Part shown: in pieces, positions 33,512 through 43,201 of the stretch
How positions within the stretch are numbered: position 1 is the first letter of the stretch
Layout of the letters: each line of letters starts with the position of its first letter
Origin: Bradyrhizobium sp. PSBB068
GTDB lineage: Bacteria; Pseudomonadota; Alphaproteobacteria; Rhizobiales; Xanthobacteraceae
DNA length: 64,000 nt
Direction: 5' to 3'
NCBI GenBank assembly: GCA_016839165.1
Contig: CP069300.1
Location: 7,473,888 to 7,537,887, forward strand
The notes under the pieces: model-generated
The model's input: the letters and a program-made list of their open reading frames with translations, nothing else
Told to the model about the DNA's origin: nothing
Databases searched by the model: none
Position numbers and translations under genes: made by a program

Positions 33512-34510
33512 GTGGCGGTTGCTCCACTCCATTCCGAGGCCTTCTCCCGCGGTGCGCGCATGCTGCGCACCGCCCTCGGGCCCGCCATCGCCGCCTTCCT
33601 CGAAGACCCGTCGATCGTCGAGGTGATGCTCAACCCCGACGGCCGGCTCTGGATCGACCGGCTGTCGGGCGGGCTGGAGGACACGGGCCGCACCCTGTCG
33701 GCCGTTGACGGCGAGCGGATCGTGCGCCTGGTCGCACACCATGTCGGCGCCGAGGTCCACGCGGAGCGGCCGCGCGTTTCCGCCGAACTGCCCGAGACGG
33801 GAGAGCGGTTCGAGGGGCTGCTGCCGCCCGTCGTCACCGCGCCGGCCTTCGCCATACGCAAGCCCGCCATCGCCGTCTTCACCCTCGACGACTATGTCGA
33901 CGCTGGCACGATGACCGCTGGTCAAGCGGCGTTGCTGCGTGGGGCAGTCGCGTCGCGCAAGAACATCCTCGTCGCTGGCGGCACCGGCACGGGCAAGACG
34001 ACGCTCACAAACGCGCTCCTGGCCGAGATCGCAGGCACGAGCGACCGCGTGGTGCTAATCGAGGACACCCGCGAACTGCAATGCCGCGCGCCGAACCTGG
34101 TCGCGATGCGCACCAAGGACGGCGTCGCCTCGCTGTCGGACCTTGTCCGGTCCTCGCTGCGCCTTCGGCCCGACCGCATCCCGATCGGCGAGGTCCGCGG
34201 CGCCGAGGCGCTCGATCTCCTGAAGGCCTGGGGCACTGGCCACCCGGGTGGGATCGGCACGATCCACGCCGGCACTGCGCTCGGCGCGATTCGCCGCCTC
34301 GAACAGCTCATCCAGGAAGCCGTCGTCACCGTCCCCAAGGCGCTGATCGCCGAGACCATCGAACTCGTCGCGGTGCTGCGCGGCCGCGGCAGCGAACGCC
34401 GCCTCTCCGAACTCGCCCTCATCGCCGGCCTCGATCCCGCCACCGGCGACTACCGCATCCAGTCCGCCGAGGTGGGCGGCGATTCCTTGCACCCAGGAGA
34501 CCCCTCATGA
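33512..34510 (+). CDS. trbB: Conjugal transfer ATPase TrbB (VirB11-like)
   Basis: 332 residues from a GTG. N-terminal domain ([29 protein letters not shown]), Walker [11 protein letters not shown], Asp box EDTRELQC, Walker B region [25 protein letters not shown], and a His box (GTIHAG). Hexameric traffic ATPase at the inner membrane that powers pilus assembly and substrate transfer. First gene of the trb operon; its GTG start and hidden SD suggest restrained translation. ATGA overlap with trbC. Confidence 0.95.
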   Translation: MAVAPLHSEAFSRGARMLRTALGPAIAAFLEDPSIVEVMLNPDGRLWIDRLSGGLEDTGRTLSAVDGERIVRLVAHHVGAEVHAERPRVSAELPETGERFEGLLPPVVTAPAFAIRKPAIAVFTLDDYVDAGTMTAGQAALLRGAVASRKNILVAGGTGTGKTTLTNALLAEIAGTSDRVVLIEDTRELQCRAPNLVAMRTKDGVASLSDLVRSSLRLRPDRIPIGEVRGAEALDLLKAWGTGHPGGIGTIHAGTALGAIRRLEQLIQEAVVTVPKALIAETIELVAVLRGRGSERRLSELALIAGLDPATGDYRIQSAEVGGDSLHPGDPS

Positions 34511-34848
34511 TCCGTGCTCTCGCCGTCGCCAGTCGTGCGCGCCGCCGCCTGGCCGAATTCGTAGCCCTGACGACGCTCACCCTGGCCTTCGCCCCGGCCG
34601 CCTACGCCTCCGGCTCCTCCATGCCGTGGGAGACGCCGCTCAACTCGATCCTGGAGTCGGTGCAGGGCCCGGTCGCCAAGATCATCTCGGTCATCATCAT
34701 CACCGTGACCGGGCTGACGCTCGCCTTCGGCGACACCTCGGGCGGTTTCCGCCGGCTGATCCAGATCGTGTTCGGTCTGTCGATCGCCTTCGCGGCGTCG
34801 AGCTTCTTTCTGTCCTTCTTCAGCTTCTCCGGCGGGGCGCTGGTCTGA
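34507..34848 (+). CDS. trbC: Pilin precursor TrbC (VirB2-like)
   Basis: 113 residues. Signal peptide (LAEFVALTTLTLAFAPAAYAS) followed by two hydrophobic helices (IISVIIITVTGLTLAFGD and LIQIVFGLSIAFAASSFFLSFFSF), the usual VirB2/TrbC pilin plan. The conjugative pilus subunit; in RP4 it is cyclised by TraF, whose homologue is at 24.3 kb. Overlaps both neighbours. Confidence 0.93.
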   Translation: MIRALAVASRARRRLAEFVALTTLTLAFAPAAYASGSSMPWETPLNSILESVQGPVAKIISVIIITVTGLTLAFGDTSGGFRRLIQIVFGLSIAFAASSFFLSFFSFSGGALV

Positions 34849-35123
34849 TGGCCACGATCGTCGATCCCGACGTGCCCGGCTTCTTCGCTCCGGTCCATCG
34901 CGCGCTCACCGACCCGATCCTGATGGGCGGGGCGCCGCGGACCGTCGCGATCGCCAACGGCACCTTGGCGGCGGCGATCGCGCTCGGCCTCCGGCTCTGG
35001 ATCCCCGGCGCGCTCATCTGGGCAGTTGGCCATTCCGCCGCCGTCTGGGCGGCGAAACGGGACCCGCAATTCGTCGACGTGGTGCGCCGGCATCTTCGCT
35101 ACCCCGCACATCTGGGGGTGTGA
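34848..35123 (+). CDS. trbD: TrbD (VirB3-like) inner-membrane protein
   Basis: 91 residues: PGFFAPVHRALTDPILMGGAPRTVAIANGTLAAAIALGLRLWIPGALIWAVGHSAAVWAAKRDPQFVDVVRRH. Two short membrane segments and the TDPIL/GAPR motif of VirB3/TrbD proteins. Works with TrbE in pilus biogenesis. The start overlaps the trbC stop by one base. Confidence 0.93.
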   Translation: MATIVDPDVPGFFAPVHRALTDPILMGGAPRTVAIANGTLAAAIALGLRLWIPGALIWAVGHSAAVWAAKRDPQFVDVVRRHLRYPAHLGV

Positions 35124-35130
35124 GGCCACC

Positions 35131-37569
35131 ATGCTGAACCTTGCCGAATACCGCCATCGCCCCGCAGGCCTCGCCGACTTCCTGCCCTGGGCCGCTCTCG
35201 TCGGTGAGGGTGTCGTCCTCAACAAGGACGGCTCGTTCCAGCGCACCGCCCGTTTTCGCGGACCGGACCTCGACAGCGCGACGCCGGCCGAGCTGGTAGG
35301 CGTCACCGCACGGCTGAACAACGCGCTGCGCCGGCTCGGCTCCGGCTGGGCGATCTTCGTCGAGGCGCAGCGGATCGCCGCCCAGACCTATCCGCATTCG
35401 ACGTTTCCTGATCCGGCATCGGCCCTGGTCGATCTCGAACGGCAGGACGCCTTCGAGGAGGCAGGCGCCCACTTCGAGAGCCGCTATTTCCTGACCTTCG
35501 TCTGGCTCCCGCCGGCCGAGGACGCCTCACGGGTGGAAGGCTGGCTCTATGAAGGCCGGTCGCAGACAGGTGTCGATCCGTGGGAGCTGCTGCACGGCTT
35601 CGTCGATCGAACCAACCGCGTCCTGCAACTGGTCGAGGGCTTCATGCCCGAGGTCGTCTGGCTCGATGACGGCGACACGCTGACCTACCTTCACTCGACC
35701 ATCTCGACGCGGCAGCAACGCGTGCGCGTCCCCGAGACGCCGATGCACCTCGATGCGCTGCTCGCTGACGAGCCGCTCGCCGGCGGACTTGAGCCGCGGC
35801 TCGGCGCCCATCATCTGCGGACACTCACCGTGGTCGGATTTCCGACCACGACTCATCCCGGCATCCTCGACGAGCTGAACCGGCTCGCCTTCCCCTATCG
35901 CTGGTCGACCCGTGCGATCCTCCTCGACAAGACCGAGGCGGTGAAGCTGCTGACCAAGATCCGGCGGCAATGGTTCGCGAAGCGCAAGTCGATCACCGCG
36001 ATCGTCAAAGAGGTGATGACCAACGAGGCCTCGACGCTGGTCGATAGCGATGCGGCCAACAAGGCGGCCGACGCGGACTTGGCACTTCAGGAATTGGGCT
36101 CCGACGACGTGGGCCAAGCCTATGTCACCGCCACTGTCACCGTCTGGGACGAAGACGCCGGCCTAGCGGCCGAGAAGCTGCGCCTCATCGAGAAGGTGAT
36201 CCAGGGCCGCGACTTCACCTGCATGCCGGAAGGCGTGAACGCGCTCGAGGCCTGGCTCGGCTCCGTCCCCGGCCATGCCTACGCCAACGTCCGCCAGCCG
36301 CCGGTCTCGACACTGAATCTCGCCCACATGATCCCGCTTTCAGCGGTCTGGGCCGGGCCGGCACGCGACGAGCATTTCCAAGCTCCGCCGCTGCTGTTCG
36401 GCAAGACGGAGGGGTCGACGCCATTCCGCCTGAGCCTGCATGTCGGCGACGTCGGTCACACGCTGATCGTCGGCCCGACCGGCGCGGGCAAGTCCGTGCT
36501 GCTGGCACTGATGGCGATGCAGTTCCGGCGCTACCGCAACAATCAGATCTTCGCCTTCGACTTCGGCGGGTCGATCCGCACCGCCGCGCTCGCCATGGGC
36601 GGCGACTGGCACGACCTCGGCGGCAGCTTGTCCGCCGGGTCGGAGCACTCCGTCTCGCTGCAACCGCTGGCGCGGATCGATGACCAGGCCGAGCGCGCCT
36701 GGGCGGCGGAATGGGTGACAGCCATCCTTGCGAAGGAAGGCGTCACGATCGATCCGATCGCGAAGGAGCATGTTTGGTCGGCGCTGACGTCGCTGGCCTC
36801 GTCACCGGTGGGCGAGCGAACCATCACCGGCCTCGCGGTTCTGCTGCAATCCACCGCGCTGAAGCAGGCATTGCAACCTTATTGCGTCGGCGGTCCCTCC
36901 GGCCGGCTGCTCGATGCCGAGTCCGAGCACCTCGGTTCCAGTTCGGTTCAGGCCTTCGAGACCGAGGGACTGATCGGCGCCGGCGCGGCGCCCGCCGTGC
37001 TGACCTATCTGTTTCACCGCATCGAGGGCCGCCTCGACGGCCGGCCGACCTTGCTGATCATCGACGAGGGCTGGCTGGTCCTCGACGATCCGGCCTTCGC
37101 GCAACAGCTTCGCGAATGGCTGAAGACGTTGCGTAAGAAGAACGCCTCCGTCGTCTTCGCCACGCAATCGCTCTCGGACATCGACGGCAGCAACATCGCG
37201 CCCGCCATCGTCGAGAGCTGCCCGACCCGCATCTTCCTGCCGAACGAACGCGCGATCGAGCCGCAGATCACGGCGATCTACCGGCGCTTCGGCCTCAACG
37301 ATCGCCAAATTGAGATCCTCGCGCGGGCGACGCCGAAGCGCGACTACTACTGCCAATCCCGCCGCGGCAACCGGCTGTTCGAGCTGGGGCTCGGGCCGGT
37401 CGCGCTGACCTTCTGCGCCGCGTCCTCCAAGCAAGACCACGCCGCAATCGAGCGCGTCATCGCCGAGAGCGGCCGTGAGGCCTTTACGCCCACCTGGCTC
37501 GCCGATCGCGAGCTTCTCTGGGCCGCCGATCTCATTCCCGAGCTGACCAACCTGGAGACGTCATCATGA
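35131..37569 (+). CDS. trbE: TrbE (VirB4-like) secretion ATPase
   Basis: 812 residues. CagE/TrbE/VirB4 N-terminal domain, then a RecA-like ATPase with Walker A GPTGAGKS (448-455) and Walker B LLIIDEGWLVLDD, and the motif FATQSLSDID. The largest ATPase of the channel, essential for pilus assembly and DNA transfer. ATG 35131 chosen; the frame is open further into trbD. Ends with a 4-bp overlap with trbJ. Confidence 0.95.
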   Translation: MLNLAEYRHRPAGLADFLPWAALVGEGVVLNKDGSFQRTARFRGPDLDSATPAELVGVTARLNNALRRLGSGWAIFVEAQRIAAQTYPHSTFPDPASALVDLERQDAFEEAGAHFESRYFLTFVWLPPAEDASRVEGWLYEGRSQTGVDPWELLHGFVDRTNRVLQLVEGFMPEVVWLDDGDTLTYLHSTISTRQQRVRVPETPMHLDALLADEPLAGGLEPRLGAHHLRTLTVVGFPTTTHPGILDELNRLAFPYRWSTRAILLDKTEAVKLLTKIRRQWFAKRKSITAIVKEVMTNEASTLVDSDAANKAADADLALQELGSDDVGQAYVTATVTVWDEDAGLAAEKLRLIEKVIQGRDFTCMPEGVNALEAWLGSVPGHAYANVRQPPVSTLNLAHMIPLSAVWAGPARDEHFQAPPLLFGKTEGSTPFRLSLHVGDVGHTLIVGPTGAGKSVLLALMAMQFRRYRNNQIFAFDFGGSIRTAALAMGGDWHDLGGSLSAGSEHSVSLQPLARIDDQAERAWAAEWVTAILAKEGVTIDPIAKEHVWSALTSLASSPVGERTITGLAVLLQSTALKQALQPYCVGGPSGRLLDAESEHLGSSSVQAFETEGLIGAGAAPAVLTYLFHRIEGRLDGRPTLLIIDEGWLVLDDPAFAQQLREWLKTLRKKNASVVFATQSLSDIDGSNIAPAIVESCPTRIFLPNERAIEPQITAIYRRFGLNDRQIEILARATPKRDYYCQSRRGNRLFELGLGPVALTFCAASSKQDHAAIERVIAESGREAFTPTWLADRELLWAADLIPELTNLETSS

Positions 37570-38303
37570 TCAAGCTGCGCCATCTGGCGGCGGCAAGCGC
37601 CGTCGTGCTGTCCCTGGCCGTCGCCGTGCCGCCGGCTTCGGCGCAATGGATCGTCTACGACCCGACCAACTTCAGCCAGAACGTGCTGACGGCGGCGCGC
37701 GAGCTGCAGCAGATCAACAATCAGATCCAGATGTTGACCAATCAGGCGACGAGCCTGGTCAACCAGGCGCGCAATCTCGCCAACCTGCCGATGTCGACGC
37801 TGACCCAGCTTCAGTCATCGATCGCACAGACCCAGTCGCTCCTCGGCCAAGCGCAAAACATCGCCTTCAACGTCCAGCGGATCGAGCAGGCTTATTCGAC
37901 CAGCTATGGCAGCGCAGCGGGCACGGGCTCGACCACGACTATGGTCGCCAATGCTCAGCAGCGCTGGCAAAATTCGGTCGCGGCTTTCGAGGACAGCCTC
38001 AAGGTTCAGGCGGGCGTGGTCGGCAACATTCCGACCAATTCCAGCGCCATGACCTCCCTGGTCACAGCCAGCCAGAGCGCGACGGGTGCGCTGCAAGCGG
38101 CGCAGGCCGGGAACCAGCTTCTGGCCCTCCAATCCCAGCAGCTCTCCGACGTCGTCGCCGTGTTGTCGGCGAAAGGCCGTGCCGACGCGCTGGAGCAGGC
38201 GCGCGTCGCCGCCGCCGAGGCGCAAGGCCAGCAGAACTACAAGACCTTCTCGACACGCAGCGGCTACCAGCCCGGCAACGTCACCATGTTCAGCGGCAAC
38301 TGA
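37566..38303 (+). CDS. trbJ: TrbJ (VirB5-like) protein
   Basis: 245 residues. Signal peptide (AAASAVVLSLAVAVPPASA) and a long helical region (NVLTAARELQQINNQIQMLTNQATSLVNQARNLANLPMSTL) typical of VirB5/TrbJ. Probably at the pilus tip, acting in mating-pair formation. Tight coupling with trbE (ATGA). Confidence 0.93.
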   Translation: MIKLRHLAAASAVVLSLAVAVPPASAQWIVYDPTNFSQNVLTAARELQQINNQIQMLTNQATSLVNQARNLANLPMSTLTQLQSSIAQTQSLLGQAQNIAFNVQRIEQAYSTSYGSAAGTGSTTTMVANAQQRWQNSVAAFEDSLKVQAGVVGNIPTNSSAMTSLVTASQSATGALQAAQAGNQLLALQSQQLSDVVAVLSAKGRADALEQARVAAAEAQGQQNYKTFSTRSGYQPGNVTMFSGN

Positions 38304-38312
38304 GGCGCGCTG

Positions 38313-38639
38313 ATGCTGGGCCGGTCGGACATCTTCCGCGCCGCTGCGATCTTGGCCTTGATCGCGTGTTTCGCCGCGACCCTCTTCGCGATCAACCGGC
38401 ATCCCTCGGTGCCCGTTGTCGAGCCCCTTCCGACCGTCACCGCTCCAGCAACCGATGACCTCACGGCCGAGCTGCGCCGATGCGGCGCGCTCGGTCCCAA
38501 GGATGCCGTGGATGCGCGTTGCGAGGCGGTTTGGGAGGAAACCCGCCGGCGCTTCTTCGGTAGGCCGGCGCGGCCGCTGCCGCCATCGCCCCCGGGCGCC
38601 GTCGCGCCGGCCACCCCCGCTTCAGGAGATGCGCCATGA
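38313..38639 (+). CDS. trbK: TrbK-alt, putative entry-exclusion protein
   Basis: 108 residues with one N-terminal membrane segment (IFRAAAILALIACFAATLFAI) and the conserved ELRRCGALGPKDAVDARCEAVWEETRRRFFG. This is the TrbK-alt type, not the RP4 lipoprotein, and is generally proposed to reduce uptake of the same element by cells already carrying it. Between trbJ and trbL as usual. Confidence 0.88.
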   Translation: MLGRSDIFRAAAILALIACFAATLFAINRHPSVPVVEPLPTVTAPATDDLTAELRRCGALGPKDAVDARCEAVWEETRRRFFGRPARPLPPSPPGAVAPATPASGDAP

Positions 38640-39985
38640 ACAACGTCGGCGTCATCGACACCTTCCTCAACACGTTCACGACCTACATCGATTCCGGCTT
38701 CGGCCTGATCAAGGGCGAGGTCGCCTATCTGTCATCGACGCTGATCGTCATCGACATCACGCTGGCGGGGCTGTTCTGGGCCTGGGGCGCCGACGAAGAC
38801 ATCCTCCAGCGCCTGGTGAAGAAGACGCTCTACATCGGCTTCTTCGCCTTTATCATCACCAACTTCAACAACCTGTCGGCCATCGTCTTCAACAGCTTCG
38901 CGGGCCTCGGCCTGAAGGCCGGCGGCTCGACGATCTCGACCGCCACCTTTCTTCAGCCCGGCCATCTCGCGCAGGTCGGTCTCGACGCCGGCCAGCCGCT
39001 GCTCGACGCGGCGAGCCAGATGATGGGCTTCACCAGCTTCTTCGCGAACTTCGTCCAGATCGCGGTCCTGATGGTGTCGTGGCTCTTGGTGCTGATCGCC
39101 TTCTTCATCCTGGCGGTGCAACTCTTCGTCACGCTCATCGAGTTCAAACTGACGACGCTCGCCGGCTTCATCCTCATTCCCTTCGCCCTCTTCAACAAGA
39201 CCGCCTTCCTCGCCGAAAAGGTGCTCGGCAACATCGTCGCTTCCGGCGTGAAGGTCATGGTGCTCGCCGTCATCGTCGGCATCGGCACCGGGCTCTTCTC
39301 GCAGTTCACCCAGACCTATGCCGGCGGCCAGCCGACCATCGAGCAGGCGCTGTCCGTCGTGCTCGCGGCGCTGGCCATGCTCGGTCTCGGCATCTTCGGA
39401 CCCGGCATCGCTACGGGCCTCGTCTCTGGCGCGCCCCAACTCGGCGCGGGCGCTGCCGTCGGCACTGGCCTTGCCGTCGCCGGCACCGCCATGGCCGGGG
39501 CTGGCGCGCTTGGCCTGGCCGGAAGGGGAGCGATGGCGGCTGCGTCGGGGACGGCGGCCGCGGCCCGCGGTGGTGCTGCGATGGCCGGTGGCGCTTCGTC
39601 CGCCTACAGCCTGGCCTCCGCCGGCCGGTCCGGCGCTTCGGGCATGGCCGCTGGTCTTGGCGGTGTCGGTCGGGCCGCGGCGGCCGCGGCCTCAGCGCCA
39701 ATGCGGCGCGCGGCAGCTCAGGCCGCGGGCTCGATGCGCGACAGCTTCGCCGCCGGCGCGAGGTCCAGTTTCGCGGCCACGGGCGGCTCCTCGACGAAAG
39801 GAACGGTCGGCGGCGGCGAGCCGGCCGCCCCTGCGCCGAGTTCGAGCGGATCCAGTCCTCCCGCTTGGGCGCAGCGGATGCGACGCAATCAATCGATCCA
39901 CCAGGGCGCGACCACCGCGGCGCACGTCCTCAGGTCCGGTGACAGCCACGGCGGCGGCCATTCCGTCGATCTTTCGGGAGAATAG
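38636..39985 (+). CDS. trbL: TrbL (VirB6-like) channel protein
   Basis: 449 residues. Five to seven membrane segments in the first 280 residues (for example AVLMVSWLLVLIAFFILAVQLF), the conserved FNKTAFLAEKVLGN region, and a long Gly/Ala/Ser-rich, low-complexity tail. Polytopic core of the inner-membrane channel. The low-complexity C terminus is common in TrbL. Confidence 0.93.
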   Translation: MNNVGVIDTFLNTFTTYIDSGFGLIKGEVAYLSSTLIVIDITLAGLFWAWGADEDILQRLVKKTLYIGFFAFIITNFNNLSAIVFNSFAGLGLKAGGSTISTATFLQPGHLAQVGLDAGQPLLDAASQMMGFTSFFANFVQIAVLMVSWLLVLIAFFILAVQLFVTLIEFKLTTLAGFILIPFALFNKTAFLAEKVLGNIVASGVKVMVLAVIVGIGTGLFSQFTQTYAGGQPTIEQALSVVLAALAMLGLGIFGPGIATGLVSGAPQLGAGAAVGTGLAVAGTAMAGAGALGLAGRGAMAAASGTAAAARGGAAMAGGASSAYSLASAGRSGASGMAAGLGGVGRAAAAAASAPMRRAAAQAAGSMRDSFAAGARSSFAATGGSSTKGTVGGGEPAAPAPSSSGSSPPAWAQRMRRNQSIHQGATTAAHVLRSGDSHGGGHSVDLSGE

Positions 39986-39988
39986 ACA

Positions 39989-40678
39989 ATGGCGCTCTTT
40001 CGCCGATCCACGGTCCGCTACGGCCGTACCCCCGAACCCGAGACCCCCTACCAGCGCGCCGCCCAAGCTTGGGATGAGCGAATTGGTTCGGCCCGGGTGC
40101 AGGCGAAGAACTGGCGGCTGATGGCCTTCGGCTCACTCGCGCTTTCGATGGGTTTGGCCGGTGGCCTGGTCTGGCAGTCCACCCACGGCAGCATCGTCCC
40201 CTGGGTGGTGCAGGTCGACAAGCTCGGCCAAGCGCAGGCTGTCGCGCCGGCCACGGCCGACTATGCCCCGAGCGATCCGGAGATCGCCTGGTATCTCGCC
40301 CACTTCATCGAGATGGTCCGCTCGCTGCCGGCCGATCCGATCATCGTGCGGCAGAACTGGCTGCAGGCCTACGACTTCACCACGACCTCGGGCTCGCAGG
40401 CGCTCAACGACTACGCCCGCGCCAACGACCCCTTCGGCAAGCTCGGCCACCAGCAGATCGCCATCGACGTCTCGAGCGTGATCCGCGCCTCCCCGTCGAG
40501 CTTCCGCGTGGAATGGGTCGAGCACCGCTATCAGGACGGCGCGCTCGCCGAGACCTCACGCTGGACCGCGATCCTCACCGTCGCGATCCAGCCGCCAACC
40601 TCTGCCGACGTGCTCCGCAAGAATCCGCTCGGCATCTACGTCACTGCCATCAACTGGTCGAAGGAGCTGGGACAATGA
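39989..40678 (+). CDS. trbF: TrbF (VirB8-like) protein
   Basis: 229 residues. Short cytoplasmic N terminus with ETPYQRAAQAWDERIGSARVQAKNW, one membrane segment (LMAFGSLALSMGLAGGLVW) and a periplasmic VirB8 domain (VPWVVQVDKLGQAQAV, QNWLQAYDFTT). Assembly factor of the channel. The last bases overlap trbG (ATGA). Confidence 0.94.
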   Translation: MALFRRSTVRYGRTPEPETPYQRAAQAWDERIGSARVQAKNWRLMAFGSLALSMGLAGGLVWQSTHGSIVPWVVQVDKLGQAQAVAPATADYAPSDPEIAWYLAHFIEMVRSLPADPIIVRQNWLQAYDFTTTSGSQALNDYARANDPFGKLGHQQIAIDVSSVIRASPSSFRVEWVEHRYQDGALAETSRWTAILTVAIQPPTSADVLRKNPLGIYVTAINWSKELGQ

Positions 40679-41748
40679 CCCCGCCGATTTCCATGGAAGC
40701 CGGCGGTCCGGCTTCACGCCTTTCGGGTTTTGCACATGGCCGAGAGGGCGGACATACGCCTTTCCGTAAAGCCGGGCTCGCCGCTCTGCTCCTGTCGGTT
40801 ACTGCCCTCGCGGGCTGCGCGCACCCGTTCATCCCACCCGACATCAACTACGACAACGCCGTGCCGGCGAAGCTCTCCGTCGATCCACCGCCGCCGGTGA
40901 AGATCGTCGAGCTTCCGAAGCCTCTGCCGCTGCCGGGCCAGTTGAAGCCGCTCGATACCGGCAAGCCCGCGCCGGAAGCAACGGATCCCACCGTGCGCGT
41001 CAACCAGGCCAATGCGGCCGCCCGCATCCAGCCGGTTCGCAACGGCTTCATCAACGCCGTGCAGGTCTATCCCTATTCGGCGGGCGCGCTCTATCAGGCC
41101 TACACGGCGCCCGGCGAGATCACCGACATCGCGCTGCAGGAAGGCGAACAGCTCGTCGGCACGGGGCCGGTCGCCGCCGGCGACACCGTGCGCTGGATCA
41201 TCGGCGACACGGAAAGCGGCGCGGGTCCGACCAAGAAGGTCCACATCCTGGTCAAGCCGACCCGGCCGGACCTCATGACCAATCTCGTCATCAACACCGA
41301 TCGGCGGACCTATCTCCTGGAGCTGCGCTCGACCGAGAAGACCTATATGGCGTCGGTCTCCTGGCAATATCCCGAAGACCAGCTCATCGCGCTGCGTCAG
41401 CAGAATGCGGCGGCCGAAACAGCCGCGCCGATCGCCACCGGCGTCGATCTCGCCGCGATCAACTTCCGCTATGCGATCGAGGGTGACAATCCCGCTTGGC
41501 GGCCGCTGCGCGCCTTCGACGACGGCCAGAAGGTCTACATCGAATTCCCGTCCGGCATCCGCCAGGGCGAAATGCCGCCGCTCTTCGTCATCGGTCCGGC
41601 CGGCGGCTCCGAGCTGGTGAACTATCGCGTTCGCGCCAACTACTACATCGTCGACCGCCTGTTCGCCGCGGCCGAACTTCGTCTCGGCGACAAGGATAGC
41701 GAGCGTCGCGTCCGCATCGTGCGCACCGATGGAAGGCCGCGGTCATGA
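40675..41748 (+). CDS. trbG: TrbG (VirB9-like) protein
   Basis: 357 residues. A lipoprotein-type signal with the lipobox LAGC, preceded by an unusually long N terminus (about 45 residues; a later start is possible but no better SD was seen). VirB9/CagX domain: PYSAGALYQAYTAPGEITDIALQEGEQL, and TYLLELRSTEKTYMASVSWQYP. Outer-membrane-complex component with TrbI. Confidence 0.94.
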   Translation: MTPPISMEAGGPASRLSGFAHGREGGHTPFRKAGLAALLLSVTALAGCAHPFIPPDINYDNAVPAKLSVDPPPPVKIVELPKPLPLPGQLKPLDTGKPAPEATDPTVRVNQANAAARIQPVRNGFINAVQVYPYSAGALYQAYTAPGEITDIALQEGEQLVGTGPVAAGDTVRWIIGDTESGAGPTKKVHILVKPTRPDLMTNLVINTDRRTYLLELRSTEKTYMASVSWQYPEDQLIALRQQNAAAETAAPIATGVDLAAINFRYAIEGDNPAWRPLRAFDDGQKVYIEFPSGIRQGEMPPLFVIGPAGGSELVNYRVRANYYIVDRLFAAAELRLGDKDSERRVRIVRTDGRPRS

Positions 41749-42947
41749 CGGACGAACCGGAAGAGCAAGCGCCGGCGCCAGCGCCTGTCGTGCCGCCCGA
41801 TTTGCGGCTCCGGGGCGAGCGACCGCGCGTCACGCGCCTCTCGCGCAAGGTGCTGATCACGCTCGGCGCGGTGTCGGCCCTCGCGGTCGCGGGCGCTCTC
41901 GGCTACGCCCTTCAGACCCGGAACAAGTCGCAGACGGGGCAGGAGTTGCTCAGCACCCAAAGCCGGCCCTCGGCCGAGGGGCTGGCCGGGCTGCCGAAAG
42001 ACTATACCGGCCTTCCACGCCAGGCGCCGCAGCTAGGGCCGCCACTCCCGGGCGACCTCGGCAAGCCCATCCTCAATGCCGGCGCCGCGCCAAATACCAG
42101 CGTTTCGGCAACCACGCCCGATCCTGCGGCGCAACGGCTGGCTCAGGAGACCGAGGCAGCGCGTGTAAGCCGCCTGTTCGCCCAGACCAACCAGCAGCCG
42201 CAGCCGGTCGGCCTCGTTGCTCCGCCGGCGACGGCGACGCAGGGCGGTCCGACACCCACGCCACCCGTCGATGCTGGGTCCGCGCAGAACATGCAGGATC
42301 GCAAGACTGCGTTTCTCAACGCCGCGACGGACAAGCGAACGGTCAGCCCCGACCGTCTCGAAGCCAAGGCTTCGCCCTATGTCGTGCAGGCGGGAACCGT
42401 GATCCCTGCGGCGCTCATCACAGGCATCCGCTCCGATCTTCCGGGCCAGATCACTGCCCAGGTGACGGAGGCCGTCTACGACAGCCCGACCGGGCAATAC
42501 CTGTTGATCCCGCAGGGCGCGAAGCTGATTGGCCAATACGACAGCTCAGTCGCCTTCGGTCAGAGCCGCATCCTTCTCGTCTGGACGCGCATCATCATGC
42601 CGGACGGCAATTCCATCGTGCTGGAGCGGCAACCGGGCGCCGATACCCAAGGCTATGCGGGGCTCGAAGACGAGGTCGATAACCATTGGGGCATGCTGTT
42701 CAAGGCCGCCGTCCTCTCGACCCTCCTCAGCGTCGGCGCCGAAGCCGGTACGAGCCAGAACGAGAACAATCTCGTCCAGGCGATCCGCTCGGGCGCTTCG
42801 AACTCGATCAGCCAGACCGGCTCGCAGATCGTTCAGCGCCAACTCAACATTCAGCCGACGCTGACCATCCGGCCGGGCTTCCCGGTCCGCGTTATCGTCA
42901 CGCGCGACCTGGTGCTGGCGCCCTACGGCCACGGAGGCACTCCATGA
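41745..42947 (+). CDS. trbI: TrbI (VirB10-like) protein
   Basis: 400 residues. Cytoplasmic Pro-rich start, one membrane segment (VLITLGAVSALAVAGALGYAL), a Pro/Thr-rich linker and the VirB10 beta-barrel domain (VQAGTVIPAALITGIRSDLPGQITAQVTEAVYDSPTGQYLLIPQGAKLIGQYDS). Spans the envelope and connects energy from the ATPases to the outer complex. ATGA overlaps on both sides. Confidence 0.95.
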   Translation: MTDEPEEQAPAPAPVVPPDLRLRGERPRVTRLSRKVLITLGAVSALAVAGALGYALQTRNKSQTGQELLSTQSRPSAEGLAGLPKDYTGLPRQAPQLGPPLPGDLGKPILNAGAAPNTSVSATTPDPAAQRLAQETEAARVSRLFAQTNQQPQPVGLVAPPATATQGGPTPTPPVDAGSAQNMQDRKTAFLNAATDKRTVSPDRLEAKASPYVVQAGTVIPAALITGIRSDLPGQITAQVTEAVYDSPTGQYLLIPQGAKLIGQYDSSVAFGQSRILLVWTRIIMPDGNSIVLERQPGADTQGYAGLEDEVDNHWGMLFKAAVLSTLLSVGAEAGTSQNENNLVQAIRSGASNSISQTGSQIVQRQLNIQPTLTIRPGFPVRVIVTRDLVLAPYGHGGTP

Positions 42948-43201
42948 CGAAGCTCAAACTCGGGCCGCTGACCGACGACAAGCCGGTCAAGATGAGCGTC
43001 GAACTGCCCGCCGCCGTGCATCGCGATCTCGTCGCCTATGCTCAGGTGCTCGGCCGGACGAGCGGCCAAACGGCGCCCGATCCTTCGAAGCTCATCGTGC
43101 CGATGATCGAGCGATTCATGGCGACCGATCGCGCCTTCGCCAAGGCGCGTCGCGATCGGGCCGCTCAGGTCGCTGGCGGTTCGGCCGAGAAATCGGGATA
43201 G
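42944..43201 (+). CDS. DUF2274 family protein
   Basis: 85 residues: LKLGPLTDDKPVKMSVELPAAVHRDLVAYAQVLGRTSGQTAPDPSKLIVPMIERFMATDRAFAKARR. The family is found at the end of trb operons and has a ribbon-helix-helix-like pattern, so it may bind DNA. Role unknown. Its last 37 bp overlap the 3' end of the convergent LysR gene. Confidence 0.9.
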   Translation: MTKLKLGPLTDDKPVKMSVELPAAVHRDLVAYAQVLGRTSGQTAPDPSKLIVPMIERFMATDRAFAKARRDRAAQVAGGSAEKSG

